From the NCBI GenBank assembly GCA_945952225.1, contig CAMFHP010000002.1:93570-157569 (forward strand): a DNA stretch of 64,000 bases. The letters run 5' to 3'. This DNA is from an uncultured Myxococcaceae bacterium (GTDB lineage Bacteria; Myxococcota_A; Polyangia; Polyangiales; Ga0077539). The position numbers were made by a program, and so were the translations under genes. Shown in pieces: positions 9,790 through 18,605 of this stretch; the first letter of the stretch is position 1; every line of letters begins with the position of its first letter. Below the pieces are notes generated by a model. That model ran no database searches and was not told the origin of the DNA. It saw only the letters and a list, made by a program, of their open reading frames with translations.

Positions 9790-12108
9790 GTGCGAGACGA
9801 CCAGGCAGGCCGCTACCGCCTCGTGCGACGGCTCGGCGCCGGCGGCATGGCCGACGTGTTCCGCGCGGAGCTCGTGGGCGCCGAGGGCATCACGCGCGAC
9901 CTCGTGGTGAAGCGCATCCTCCCGTCGCTCTCGAACGACGCCGAGGCCGTGGCGATGTTTGTCGAAGAGGCGCGCATCGCGGCGCGGCTCCACCACCCCA
10001 ACGTGGTGCAGGTCTACGAGTTCGGCCGCAGCGGCGACCGTTATTTTCTCGCGATGGAGCTCGTCGACGGCTGCGACCTCGCGGCGCTGCTCCGCCACGA
10101 GCGCCCCTCGCTCGACGCGCTCGCGTGGGTGTTCCTCGAACTGCTCGACGGCCTCGCGTACGTGCACGCGCTCCGGGGCTCCGACGGCGCGCCGCTCGGG
10201 CTCGTGCACCGCGACGTGTCTCCCCACAACGTGCTCCTCGGCGCGGCGGGCGAGGTGAAGCTCGCGGACTTCGGCATCGCCACCGTGGCCGCCCGCGTCG
10301 AGCCCGACGGCGGCGTGCGCGGCAAGTACGCGTACATGGCCCCGGAGCACGCGCGCGGTGAGGCCCTCGACGCGCGGGCCGACCTCTTCGCCGTGGGCGC
10401 GATGCTCTACGAGGCGCTCACCGGACGGCGGGTGTTTCCCTCCGTCGAGGGACGCGTCGCGCTCGACGACGTGCGCGAGGGACGCGTGCGCCGCGAACCC
10501 ATCGCCCACGCCGAGCTCGCCGCGGTGCTCGCGAAGGCCACCGCGTCGGACCGCGACGACCGCTGGCCCGACGCCCGGAGCTTCCGCGACGCCCTCCTGC
10601 GCGCCTTCGCGTCGGCCGGCGCGCGCGCCGACCGCGAGGCCCTGCGCGCCGCCGTCGAGGCCCTGCGCGACCGCGTGGCCGTGCCGTCGATGAAGCCCGG
10701 CGCCGACCGGACGCTCACCGTGCCCGGCGAAGAAGGTTCGGTTCCGTACGATCGCGCAGAGGCCTCCGTTCGCGAGGGAACCGCGCAACCCGGGGGGGAA
10801 CGGTTCGAGCCCGTACCATCGCCCTCGCGGCGCATTCTCGAACGGGTGGGCATCGCCGTGGGGATCTTCACGCTGGCCGTGCTCGCCGAACGCAAGACGC
10901 GCCCGGCGCCGCCCCGTGACGCGCTCGTGCGGGTGGCGCTGCCGGACGAGGCCTCGCTGCGCGCGTGGTTCGACGGCGACGCGCGGCGGTCGGTGGAGCG
11001 CGCGTGCCGGTGCCGCGTGACCACCGTTCCGTGGCGTGATGCGCGGGCGCTGCGGGAGTCCATGCGACGGGGCGAGGTCGACCTCGCGGCGGTCACCACC
11101 ACGGCCCTCGCGGCGGTCTCCGAGGGAGCTGCGCTCGCGCCCGCGCCCCGCACGTCGGAGGCCCTGCGCGACGAGCTCCGCGCGCTGCCCGAGGTGGCAC
11201 CCGCGATGGTGCCCGTGGCCCTCGACGTGGTGGTGCTGGGCTACCGCGCCGAGGCCGTGCGCGCCGTGCCCGTCGAGGTGCGCGCCCACCAGACGGCCAC
11301 CGACGCGCGGGTGACGGCGGCGCTCGGCGAGGCACCCCCGGCCCGCGTGCGCTTCGAACGCGACCCCGCCTACTGGACCTGGTGGGACCTGCTCGCAGCG
11401 GCCGACGCGTGGGCCACCGCGGGCACCGCGCGCGTGTGGCTCGACGGCTCGCTGGAGACGTGGACGGCCCGCGTCGCGGCCGCGCCCGGGGTGGCCGTCG
11501 CGGCGCTTCGTACGGGGGCGGACGATCGGGAGGCGTGGGCGAGGGCGATCCGCTGGCAACGGCTTCTGGCACCGTCGATCGTGCGGGGTGTGGCCGATGG
11601 TTCGGTACCGAACGATTCGACCGTGACGGCGCTCGCGGCGGCGGTCGGACCGGCACGGTGGTTTGTGGCGCAGGGCGACTGGGAGCTCGCGCCGGTTCCC
11701 CTCGACGCGGCGCTGTCGGGGCCTGCGGTGGCCGCCGATCGGCGCGTGGCGCGCGTGGGCGCGGTGCTCGGTTGGGTGACCTCGGCGCAGGGCGCGACGC
11801 GGGCGACGGTGCGCGCGGCGGCGGCGGTGCTCCACGGGGCGACGGAGCGTGACGCGATGGCCGAGGCGTGGAACGGCCTGCCCGCGCGGCGCGACGCGGT
11901 GTTGTCGGGCGAGCCCGCGTGGATGCGTCGCATGACCCAGGAGGAGGAGATCGTGCGGGGCGCGGCGCTCACGCTGGTCTCCGCGGGGGCGGGCGCGGAG
12001 TACGAGCGGGTGGCGAGGGCGATGCGGTCGCTCGCGGCGGTGGGCGAGGGGGACGCGCGCGAGGCTGCGGTGCGCGCGGTGTGGGAGGGCGCCTTCGGCC
12101 CGCGCTGA
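9790..12108 (+). CDS. Ser/Thr protein kinase fused to a solute-binding-protein-like periplasmic domain
   Basis: This 772-residue protein has an N-terminal kinase domain (about 8-275): glycine loop L-G-A-G-G-M-A, Lys41, catalytic H-R-D-V-S-P-H-N with Asp142, D-F-G-I, and A-P-E in the activation segment. The Lys of the usual H-R-D-L-K-P is Ser here, a variant often seen in myxobacterial kinases. A transmembrane helix follows at about 350-366 ([12 protein letters not shown]). The outer ~400 residues read like an extracellular solute-binding protein of ABC importers: [28 protein letters not shown], and near the C-terminus [11 protein letters not shown] kinase that senses a ligand directly through a fused binding protein is the simplest reading. 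No permease genes are nearby. It is convergent with the DnaJ-like gene. Confidence 0.88.
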   Translation: MRDDQAGRYRLVRRLGAGGMADVFRAELVGAEGITRDLVVKRILPSLSNDAEAVAMFVEEARIAARLHHPNVVQVYEFGRSGDRYFLAMELVDGCDLAALLRHERPSLDALAWVFLELLDGLAYVHALRGSDGAPLGLVHRDVSPHNVLLGAAGEVKLADFGIATVAARVEPDGGVRGKYAYMAPEHARGEALDARADLFAVGAMLYEALTGRRVFPSVEGRVALDDVREGRVRREPIAHAELAAVLAKATASDRDDRWPDARSFRDALLRAFASAGARADREALRAAVEALRDRVAVPSMKPGADRTLTVPGEEGSVPYDRAEASVREGTAQPGGERFEPVPSPSRRILERVGIAVGIFTLAVLAERKTRPAPPRDALVRVALPDEASLRAWFDGDARRSVERACRCRVTTVPWRDARALRESMRRGEVDLAAVTTTALAAVSEGAALAPAPRTSEALRDELRALPEVAPAMVPVALDVVVLGYRAEAVRAVPVEVRAHQTATDARVTAALGEAPPARVRFERDPAYWTWWDLLAAADAWATAGTARVWLDGSLETWTARVAAAPGVAVAALRTGADDREAWARAIRWQRLLAPSIVRGVADGSVPNDSTVTALAAAVGPARWFVAQGDWELAPVPLDAALSGPAVAADRRVARVGAVLGWVTSAQGATRATVRAAAAVLHGATERDAMAEAWNGLPARRDAVLSGEPAWMRRMTQEEEIVRGAALTLVSAGAGAEYERVARAMRSLAAVGEGDAREAAVRAVWEGAFGPR

Positions 12109-12123
12109 GCGGCGCGCGACGGG

Positions 12124-13395
12124 TCAGATCGAGTTGCGACGGCGGGTCTCGATGACGGCGAGCGCGGCGTGCGCTTCGGCGCAGTCGGGGTCGAGCTGGA
12201 TGGCCTGACGCGCGAGGGCCTCGGCGGTGTCGAGGTTCGCGCCGGCCTTGCGGAGCGCGTCGGCCGCGCGGACGAGGAGCATCACCTCACCGGGACGGGC
12301 CTTCGAAGCGCGCTGCCAGAGGGCGGCGGCGGCGTCCCAGCGGCCTGCGGCTTCTTCGCGGCGCGCGAGGAGGGTGGCCACCACGACGCGCGTCGAGACG
12401 AGGGCCTGTCCCGCGGTCATGAGCTGCTCCTGACGGACGCCCTGCGGTTCGAGCGCGTAGGCGATGGAGAGCTGCACCGACACCGCGAGGCGCTCGACCT
12501 CGGCGAGGAGCGTCGAGACCTCTCCCTGGAGCGAGGTCACCTGCGCTTCGAGCTGCTCGACGCGCTGATCGACGGGGCGCGCGTCGGCACCGGGAAGACT
12601 CACGGGCGTGAGGGCCACGGGCGTCGCGACGCTGCGCGATCCATGCGGCGGCGTCGGGAGGCGGAAGCCCGCGCGCGCTTCGGGCGTGGGCGTGGGCTGC
12701 GCGGTGAAGCTCCCGGTCTGCTTCTGCGCGATCTGCGAGGGCGTGGCGGGCACGGTGCTCGCGGGCGACTGGAACGCGCCCGTCTGCTTCATGGGCATCG
12801 TGGGGTGCGGCGCCGTGATGGGGCGCTCGACCTGCGGCGGCGCGTAGGGGAGCGCGGGCGTGCGGCGGCTCGAAGGAACCACATCGGTGAAGTTCGGGTT
12901 CGCGCGGGGGCCGCGCGCGTGGGCGTCGGGCTCGGGCGGGGCCACGGGCGCCGAGGGCGTGACGTGCGGGCGCGCGCTGTGGGGCGGCGTGAGCGAGCCG
13001 GGGAGGGGCGTGCGCTTGCCCACGTTGGCGAAGGGGTGCACGGGCGTGCGCTTGTTGAGCATCGCGGCGCGCGCGGCGGCGGGGTCGACGGGCGGGCGGT
13101 TCGCGATCTCCTGGTCGTAGAGGTAGCGGCGCACGGGGTCGGCGAGCACGGTGTGGGCTTCGTCGAGGGCCGCGAGGATCGCGTCGAGGCGCTGCTGGTA
13201 CGTCGCGGGGATCTGCCCGGAGAACGCGCGGGGGTGGAAGCGTCGCGTGCGGGCGTTGTAGGCGTGGCGGATCGCGTCGGGGTCGGCCGCGCGCTCGACG
13301 CCGAGGAGCTCGTAGTGCCCCCCCAGTCGGAGCAGTTCGTAGAACGCGTCGATCTCCTGGCGTTCGTCGAGGGTGAGGCCTGCGTGGTCGGACAT
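12124..13395 (-). CDS. J-domain-like protein with HPR in place of HPD, coiled coil and TPR-like tail
   Basis: The 423-residue protein begins with a J-like domain at about residues 25-95 (Y-E-L-L-G-V-E, R-H-A-Y-N, R-R-F-H-P-R, L-A-D-P-V-R-R-Y-L-Y-D). The loop tripeptide is H54-P55-R56. J proteins need H-P-D to stimulate Hsp70 ATPase, so this copy probably cannot do so in the standard way. A ~170-residue Pro/Thr-rich linker follows, containing repeated K-Q-T-G-[AS]-F, then a coiled coil at about 275-310 and a helical TPR-like end (A-R-Q-A-I-Q-L-D-P-D-C-A-E-A-H-A-A-L). Cytoplasmic scaffold or adaptor function is inferred. The start ATG 13395 adjoins a TGTTCAGTGC element that recurs in the upstream region. 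Confidence 0.85.
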   Translation of the reverse strand: MSDHAGLTLDERQEIDAFYELLRLGGHYELLGVERAADPDAIRHAYNARTRRFHPRAFSGQIPATYQQRLDAILAALDEAHTVLADPVRRYLYDQEIANRPPVDPAAARAAMLNKRTPVHPFANVGKRTPLPGSLTPPHSARPHVTPSAPVAPPEPDAHARGPRANPNFTDVVPSSRRTPALPYAPPQVERPITAPHPTMPMKQTGAFQSPASTVPATPSQIAQKQTGSFTAQPTPTPEARAGFRLPTPPHGSRSVATPVALTPVSLPGADARPVDQRVEQLEAQVTSLQGEVSTLLAEVERLAVSVQLSIAYALEPQGVRQEQLMTAGQALVSTRVVVATLLARREEAAGRWDAAAALWQRASKARPGEVMLLVRAADALRKAGANLDTAEALARQAIQLDPDCAEAHAALAVIETRRRNSI

Positions 13396-13613
13396 TGTTC
13401 AGTGCTCCAATGGGGCGGAGGGCGGTCGCGCGCGGCGGCGGATCCGGTCCCTCCCCGCGGTGAGTGTCGCCGACGCGGCCCTGCGCACAAGCAGGAATCT
13501 CCCAGAAAACCCTACGTTTCAGCGGCCCGGCGCGCGGGCACTGAACATTCGTCGCCGTTCTTTTTGTTCCGTGTGCGAGGCGCTGTACATCCGTTCCCAC
13601 GCGGCGCTGAACA
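13396..13613. promoter_or_regulatory. Shared regulatory region with three GCRCTGAACA sites
   Basis: The gap between the divergent DnaJ-like gene and the gene at 13662 holds TGTTCAGTGC at 13396-13405, its exact inverted copy GCACTGAACA at 13538-13547, and a near copy GCGCTGAACA at 13604-13613. They flank an unusually T-rich patch around 13558-13569. The arrangement resembles operator half-sites for a common regulator of both genes, but the protein that would bind is unknown. Confidence 0.4.
13564..13591 (+). promoter_or_regulatory. Putative sigma70-type promoter, TTGTTC-16-TACATC
   Basis: TTGTTC at 13564-13569 and TACATC at 13586-13591 are separated by 16 bp, lying 70 bp upstream of ATG 13662. 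The transcript would have a leader, consistent with the GGAG Shine-Dalgarno before that gene and with the flanking GCRCTGAACA sites. Confidence 0.4.
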
Positions 13614-13661
13614 GCCGCCCGCAAGACCCCTGAACGCACGCAGCACCTACGGAGACGGATC

Positions 13662-14033
13662 ATGAAGAACATCGCGAAGAAGTCGTTCCGCGCCGGCGAG
13701 TACACCTTCACCTTCGAGGCCCGCGAGGGCGAGCGCCGCGTGCGCCTCGACATGTTCCGCACGGACCCCGCGAACCGTCGCCGTCGCTTCTGGGTGACCA
13801 CCGCGCAGACCGCGCCCGACATGGCCTCCGCCGAGCTCGTCGCGATGGCCCTCATCACCTGGATCCGCTCGCTCGACGTGAAGCCCCGCAACACCGCCGA
13901 GGCCACCGCGGTCGCCGAATCCATCGCCGCCACGCAGGATCGCCTCACGCGCATGAGCGCCTCGCCGAAGCAGCTCCAGCTCGCGCGCGCCATCTCGCAG
14001 GTCACCGAGGGCCGCGCCTCGGCCGCGGCGTGA
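13662..14033 (+). CDS. Conserved-looking small protein of unknown function
   Basis: The 123-residue basic protein is not recognised. Its first half is rich in Lys/Arg and beta-like (K-S-F-R-A-G-E-Y-T-F-T-F-E-A, then R-R-R-R-F-W-V-T-T), and the second half is helical and Ala-rich. There is no signal peptide, membrane segment or Cys. The start is supported by GGAG seven nt before ATG and by third-position GC of nearly 100% from the first codons. Its upstream region has the best full promoter and the only clear candidate operator cluster in the window, so it may be a regulated, well-expressed gene. It precedes recQ by 147 bp on the same strand. Confidence 0.75.
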   Translation: MKNIAKKSFRAGEYTFTFEAREGERRVRLDMFRTDPANRRRRFWVTTAQTAPDMASAELVAMALITWIRSLDVKPRNTAEATAVAESIAATQDRLTRMSASPKQLQLARAISQVTEGRASAAA

Positions 14034-14180
14034 GTGCGACGAGAGACACCTCGCGCAACGGGCCCTGGTCGGAGAATGTCACGGTGTCGGCGCGGCGCGC
14101 GCACGGGGGTGTGATGGCGCCGCGCGACTGGTGTTATGAGAGCGCCTCCGCGGCCCCGACGGCGCTGCGGTGTGAGGCCG

Positions 14181-16094
14181 ATGGACGACTCCCTTTCGAC
14201 GCGCGGCGACGGTGACGCTCGCGAGCGCATGCTCCGCGAACGCTTCGGGCTGAGCGCGTTTCGCCCGTGGCAGCGCGAGGCGATCGACGCGCTCCTCGGC
14301 GACCCCGGGCGCGTGCTCGTCGTGGCGCCGACGGGCGGCGGCAAGAGCCTCACGTACCAGTTTCCCGCGGCGCTGCTCGACGGCACCGCGCTGGTGATCT
14401 CCCCGCTCGTCGCCCTGATGGAAGACCAGGTGCAGGCCCTCACGGCGCGCGGCATTCCCGCGACGTACCTCGCCGCGACGCTCGACCCCGAGGTGCGCCG
14501 CGCCCGCATGCGCGACCTCCGCGCGGGGCGCTTCAAGCTCGTGTACGTAGCCCCGGAGCGCCTCGGCTACGACGGCTTCGTCGACCTCTGCGCGCAGATT
14601 CGCATCTCGATGGTCGCCATCGACGAGGCCCACTGCATCTCGATGTGGGGCCACGATTTTCGGCCCGACTACCTCCGCATCGGCGACCTGCTCGAACGGC
14701 TCCGCCCGTCGCGCGTGCTCGCGTGCACGGCCACGGCGACCCCCGACGTGCGCCGCGAAATTCTCGAACGGCTGGGGCTCACCGAGCAGCCCGTGAAGGT
14801 GGTGCTCCGGGGCTTCGCGCGGCCAAACCTCCACCTCGCGGCGCGGGCGGTCGAGGGGCCCACGGAGTCGCGCGCCCTCGTGCGCCATGAGCTCGCGCGC
14901 GTGCTCGGCGATCCCTCACGGCCGCGGGGCGGCGGCATCGTGTACGCGGCCACGCGCAAGAACGCCGAGGCCCTCGCCGAAGACCTCCGCAAGCGCGGGT
15001 GGAACTCGGCCCCCTACCACGCGGGCCTCGACGCCGAGACGCGCTCGTCGGTGTCGTCACGCTTCGCGAAGCGCTCGCTCGACGTGGTGGTGGCGACCAA
15101 CGCGTTCGGCATGGGCATCGACCGTCCCGACATTCGCGTGGTGGTGCATCACCAGCCGCCGGCGAGCATCGAGTCGTACTACCAGGAGGTGGGCCGCGCG
15201 GGGCGCGACGGCGCCGAGGCCCACGGGATGCTCCTCTGCGCGGGCAACGACATCGCGCTGCGCCGACGGCTCTGTCACATGGGCGCCGAGGGCGAGCCCG
15301 CCGACCCGCAGGTGGCCGCGCGCGCGTGGCGGATGTTCCGCGACCTCCTGCGCTACCTCGACGCGGGCACGTGCCGTCACGACTTCATGCTCCGGTACTT
15401 CGGCGACGAGCACGAGATCCTCGGCGGCTGCGGCCACTGCGACATCTGCGTGGCCCTCGACGCCGACGGCGCCGAAGAGAGCGACCGCGCCGAGGTCAGC
15501 ACCGTGGTGCGCATGGCCCTCGCGGGCGTGGCGCGCGCCGATCAACGGGCCGGCGTGCAGTCGGTGGCCGAGATGCTCCGCGGGGTGACCAACGCGCGCA
15601 CCGAGCGCTTCGGGTTCACGAAGCTCAGCACCTTCGGGCTGCTCAAAGACCGCTCGCACGAGTGGATCGTCGCGCTCCTGCGCGGCACGCTCGCGGCGGG
15701 CTGGGTCGACCTCACGCCTACGGAGCACCCGGTGCCCGTGCTCACGCGCGCGGGCTGGGAGGCGATGCGCTCGAAGGATCCGCTGCGCTTCCGGCTTCCC
15801 CGCACGGAGCGTCGACGGGTGCGGGGCGCGGCGACGTCCCCCGCGGCGGCGAGTGCGAAGCCCGCGCTCAGCTTCGATGCGGCGCTCTTCGAACGGCTTC
15901 GCGCGCACCGCAACGAGGTTGCGCGGCAGAAGGGCTTTCCCGCGTACGTGGTGGCCTTCGACCGCTCGCTGCAGGAGATGGCCGCGCGGCGACCGCGCAC
16001 CGCCGCCGAGCTCGCGGGCATCACGGGGCTCGGCCCGGCGCGCATCGAGACCTACGGCGACGGCTTTCTCGCGGTGCTCCGCGGCGACCGCTGA
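14181..16094 (+). CDS. recQ: ATP-dependent DNA helicase RecQ
   Basis: From ATG 14181 the protein is 637 residues; an in-frame ATG at 14136 would add 15 Arg/Pro-rich residues unlike RecQ, so I reject it. Helicase motifs are clear: R-P-W-Q-R-E-A-I (motif 0), A-P-T-G-G-G-K-S (Walker A, near 52), I-D-E-A-H-C-I-S-M-W-G-H-D-F-R-P-D-Y (motif II and aromatic loop), and Q-E-V-G-R-A-G-R-D-G (motif VI). The RQC zinc site is C-R-H near residue 395 with C-G-H-C-D-I-C, followed by a winged-helix region. An HRDC domain closes the protein (about 560-635). It unwinds forked and recombination DNA 3'-5'. The stop codon sits inside a tandem palindrome shared with the convergent HerA-like gene. Confidence 0.95.
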   Translation: MDDSLSTRGDGDARERMLRERFGLSAFRPWQREAIDALLGDPGRVLVVAPTGGGKSLTYQFPAALLDGTALVISPLVALMEDQVQALTARGIPATYLAATLDPEVRRARMRDLRAGRFKLVYVAPERLGYDGFVDLCAQIRISMVAIDEAHCISMWGHDFRPDYLRIGDLLERLRPSRVLACTATATPDVRREILERLGLTEQPVKVVLRGFARPNLHLAARAVEGPTESRALVRHELARVLGDPSRPRGGGIVYAATRKNAEALAEDLRKRGWNSAPYHAGLDAETRSSVSSRFAKRSLDVVVATNAFGMGIDRPDIRVVVHHQPPASIESYYQEVGRAGRDGAEAHGMLLCAGNDIALRRRLCHMGAEGEPADPQVAARAWRMFRDLLRYLDAGTCRHDFMLRYFGDEHEILGGCGHCDICVALDADGAEESDRAEVSTVVRMALAGVARADQRAGVQSVAEMLRGVTNARTERFGFTKLSTFGLLKDRSHEWIVALLRGTLAAGWVDLTPTEHPVPVLTRAGWEAMRSKDPLRFRLPRTERRRVRGAATSPAAASAKPALSFDAALFERLRAHRNEVARQKGFPAYVVAFDRSLQEMAARRPRTAAELAGITGLGPARIETYGDGFLAVLRGDR

Positions 16095-16132
16095 ATCACG
16101 GTTCAGCGCGACTGAATCGCGGTTCAGCGCGG
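16091..16132. repeat. Two tandem 21-bp imperfect palindromes between convergent stops
   Basis: The unit CTGAATCRCGGTTCAGCGCGR occurs twice in direct tandem, at 16091-16111 and 16112-16132. Each contains the inverted repeat CTGAA-N6-TTCAG. The recQ stop lies in unit 1 and the stop of the HerA-like gene in unit 2. The element could act as a bidirectional transcription end or a protein site. Confidence 0.6.
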
Positions 16133-18547
16133 CGTGGGCACCCAGGCGACGCCGACCTCGGTGACCTCGATGTCGTCTTTCTTCGCGGCGAGGGCGCGCG
16201 ACTCGATGGCGTTCACCGCGAGCTGCGCCTCACGCTGAAGGTTCGCGATCTCGGCGTCGCGCTTCGCTACGAGCTCACGGAGCGCCGACTCGGCGTCGGC
16301 CACCTCGCGGCGGGCCTTCGTCACGCGGTCGCCCATGCGATCCTGCTGCGTTTCGAGGCGCGCGAGGGCCCGCTTGCCGCCGCGTAGCAGCGCCGCCGCC
16401 GACGCGAGCGCGCCCCCCGCGGGGAGGTTGTTCTCCAGCGCCACGAGGGCGTCGCGGGCGTGCGTGAGCTCGTCGTTCGCGTGCTGGATCTTCGGGCCGT
16501 ACTTCGTGGTGATCTCCTGCGCGGCGGCGTTGGCCGTGCGCGTCGCCTCGGCGGCCACACGCTGCGCGAAGGACGCGGGCGCCTCATCGGGCGACGCCAC
16601 GAGCGAGAGGTCTTTGTGCACGAGCACCGACACCTGGAGCGTGCGGTAGACCTCCTCGCGCAGCGCGCGCTGCACCGTCGCGGGGCCGTTGCGTCGGGCG
16701 AGCGCGTCGGGCAGCGGCGCGTACGAGGCGCCGGGGAGCGCGGCGGCGGCGAACTGCTCGGCGGCGAAGACGCGTCCCTTCGAGGTGTCGGGGCGACCGT
16801 CGTCGAGCATCGGCGCCATCGCGCGGATCATGCGGTTCGCGGTCACGCCGAGCTTCGCGTCGCGGATGTGGGCCACGATCGTCGCGGCCACCCAGGGGCG
16901 GTAGATCCATCGGTCGGGCGTGACGTTCGCGGGGGCAGGCGCGTGCCACGTGCGCCACCCTTCGGGGGCGATGGGCGTCGACGCAGAGGCCGACGGAAGA
17001 GCCTCCTGCACGCGCGTCGGCGCGAGGGGCGCTGCGGGCGCTACGGGGAGCGCAGAGGGCGCTGCGACGGCGGGGGCGACGGACGGAGAGGCGGGGGGGG
17101 CGACGGGGGGGGCGACGGGCGCTGCGGGGGCCGTGGCGGGGCGCAGCGGGGCCGCGAGGCGACGGAGCTCCTGGCGCGTGAGGGGGCCGCGGAGCCACGA
17201 GAGCGTCCAGCGCGTTTCGAGGAGCGGAGACGCGGCGGGGTCGTGGACGTTGCGTACGTAGAAGGTGCGGCCGGGGAGTGACTTGAGCAGCTCGCCGAGG
17301 CCGCCCGCATCGACGGCGTCGCCCGCGGTGGAAGTGCCCGCGAGGCCCTCGACCACGCGCGTGCGGTCGGCGTCGGTCTGGAGCCTTCCGACGAACCACA
17401 CGCCCGCGTTGGAGAGGGCCTTGTAGTCGAGGTCCATGGGGTTCTGCGTGGCGAGCACGACGCCGACGCCGAAGGCGCGGGCCTGCTTGAGCAGCGCCAT
17501 GAGCGGACGCTTCGTGGGCGGCGACGCGGGGTGCGGCGGGAGGAACCCGAACACCTCGTCGAAGAGCACCATCGCGCGCAGGTCGCTCGTGCCCGCGAGG
17601 GTGCGCACCCAGGCGAGCATCTGTTCGAGCACGAGCGAGAGCACCAGCATGCGCTCGCTGTCGTCGAGGTGCGCGACGGAGAGGATCACCGCGGGCGTGC
17701 GTCCGTCGTCGCGCGGCGCGAACCACGCGGCGGGGTCGAGCGGTGCGCCCATGCGCCAGGTCGAGAACGTGGGCGAGGCGATGAGGGTGTTGAGATCCTG
17801 CGCGAGCGACGTGCGGTTCGAGGGCGGGAGAAAATCGTCGAGCGGGAGCGCGCCGGCGCGCGCGATGGGCGGGCGCTGGAGGTCGGCCACGAGGCTCTCG
17901 AGGTCTGCGGGCTGACCCGCGCGGAGCCTGCGTTCCGCGAGGAGCGCGAGGAGCACGTGCTCGCGGCTGCGCGCGGGGTCGGCCTCGTGGTCGATCATCC
18001 GGAGCAGCAGCGACAGCGCCGCGGAGAGCGACTCGCGCGCGGTCTCTTCGTCGTCGGCCCAGAGCGTTCCCGGTGTTTCGAGGGCCGAGAGCACGTGGAG
18101 CGGTTCGGCCGCCGTGGTGCCCGGCGTGATGACCCGGAAGGCCACGGACTCGCGCAGCGCGCGCACGTCGTCGGGGGTGAGTCCCCAGCCCGCGAGGCCC
18201 GTGCGCCAGCGCGTGGCGGTGCTCTCGGCGACCGCGTCGACGGTGCTGTTCGCGCGACGCGCGGCATCGGCGTCGACCCAGGGCTTGAACTCGTCGGCGC
18301 CGAGCGAGGGGAACGTGAACAGCAGGTTCGCGAGGTCGCCCTTGATGTCGATCACCAGCACGGGCACCCGCGAGCGCAGGGCCTCTTCGAGCAGCACCAC
18401 GCAGAGGCCGGTCTTGCCGCTGCCGGTCATGCCGACGCAGACGCCGTGCGTGACGAGGTGGTGGGCGGCGAGCGTCCATGCGGGCGCGTCGCCGGGGGCG
18501 GGGGTGAGGGGACGGGAGCGGCCCAGGGTGAACGCGCGCTGGCTCAT
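16124..18547 (-). CDS. HerA-like/FtsK-superfamily ATPase with C-terminal coiled coil
   Basis: The 807-residue protein starts at ATG 18547. Near the N-terminus are Walker A G-M-T-G-S-G-K-T-G (about 39-47) and V-L-V-I-D-I-K-G-D-L-A-N; the Walker B region L-V-D/F-D-E-V-F-G lies near residue 335, followed by A-T-Q-N-P-M-D-L-D-Y-K. These fit the HerA-type hexameric DNA-translocating ATPases used in end resection or in defence complexes. Residues ~475-520 form an Ala/Pro/Val linker. The C-terminal ~290 residues include a long heptad-rich helix (about 665-790) that likely forms a coiled coil. No NurA nuclease is beside it, so its partner is unknown. The convergent neighbour is recQ, which makes a DNA-processing role plausible. 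Confidence 0.85.
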   Translation of the reverse strand: MSQRAFTLGRSRPLTPAPGDAPAWTLAAHHLVTHGVCVGMTGSGKTGLCVVLLEEALRSRVPVLVIDIKGDLANLLFTFPSLGADEFKPWVDADAARRANSTVDAVAESTATRWRTGLAGWGLTPDDVRALRESVAFRVITPGTTAAEPLHVLSALETPGTLWADDEETARESLSAALSLLLRMIDHEADPARSREHVLLALLAERRLRAGQPADLESLVADLQRPPIARAGALPLDDFLPPSNRTSLAQDLNTLIASPTFSTWRMGAPLDPAAWFAPRDDGRTPAVILSVAHLDDSERMLVLSLVLEQMLAWVRTLAGTSDLRAMVLFDEVFGFLPPHPASPPTKRPLMALLKQARAFGVGVVLATQNPMDLDYKALSNAGVWFVGRLQTDADRTRVVEGLAGTSTAGDAVDAGGLGELLKSLPGRTFYVRNVHDPAASPLLETRWTLSWLRGPLTRQELRRLAAPLRPATAPAAPVAPPVAPPASPSVAPAVAAPSALPVAPAAPLAPTRVQEALPSASASTPIAPEGWRTWHAPAPANVTPDRWIYRPWVAATIVAHIRDAKLGVTANRMIRAMAPMLDDGRPDTSKGRVFAAEQFAAAALPGASYAPLPDALARRNGPATVQRALREEVYRTLQVSVLVHKDLSLVASPDEAPASFAQRVAAEATRTANAAAQEITTKYGPKIQHANDELTHARDALVALENNLPAGGALASAAALLRGGKRALARLETQQDRMGDRVTKARREVADAESALRELVAKRDAEIANLQREAQLAVNAIESRALAAKKDDIEVTEVGVAWVPTPR

Positions 18548-18605
18548 GAAGCGGGGTGCTTCGTACCAGAACGCTCCGCCGCGCGAAACGAACGCGCGGC
18601 GACGG

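Noticed and set aside
16091..16132. LexA operator assignment for the tandem palindromes
   Set aside because: Only the outer arms match the consensus I recall for Myxococcus; the central bases do not, and the site lies at gene ends and not at a promoter.
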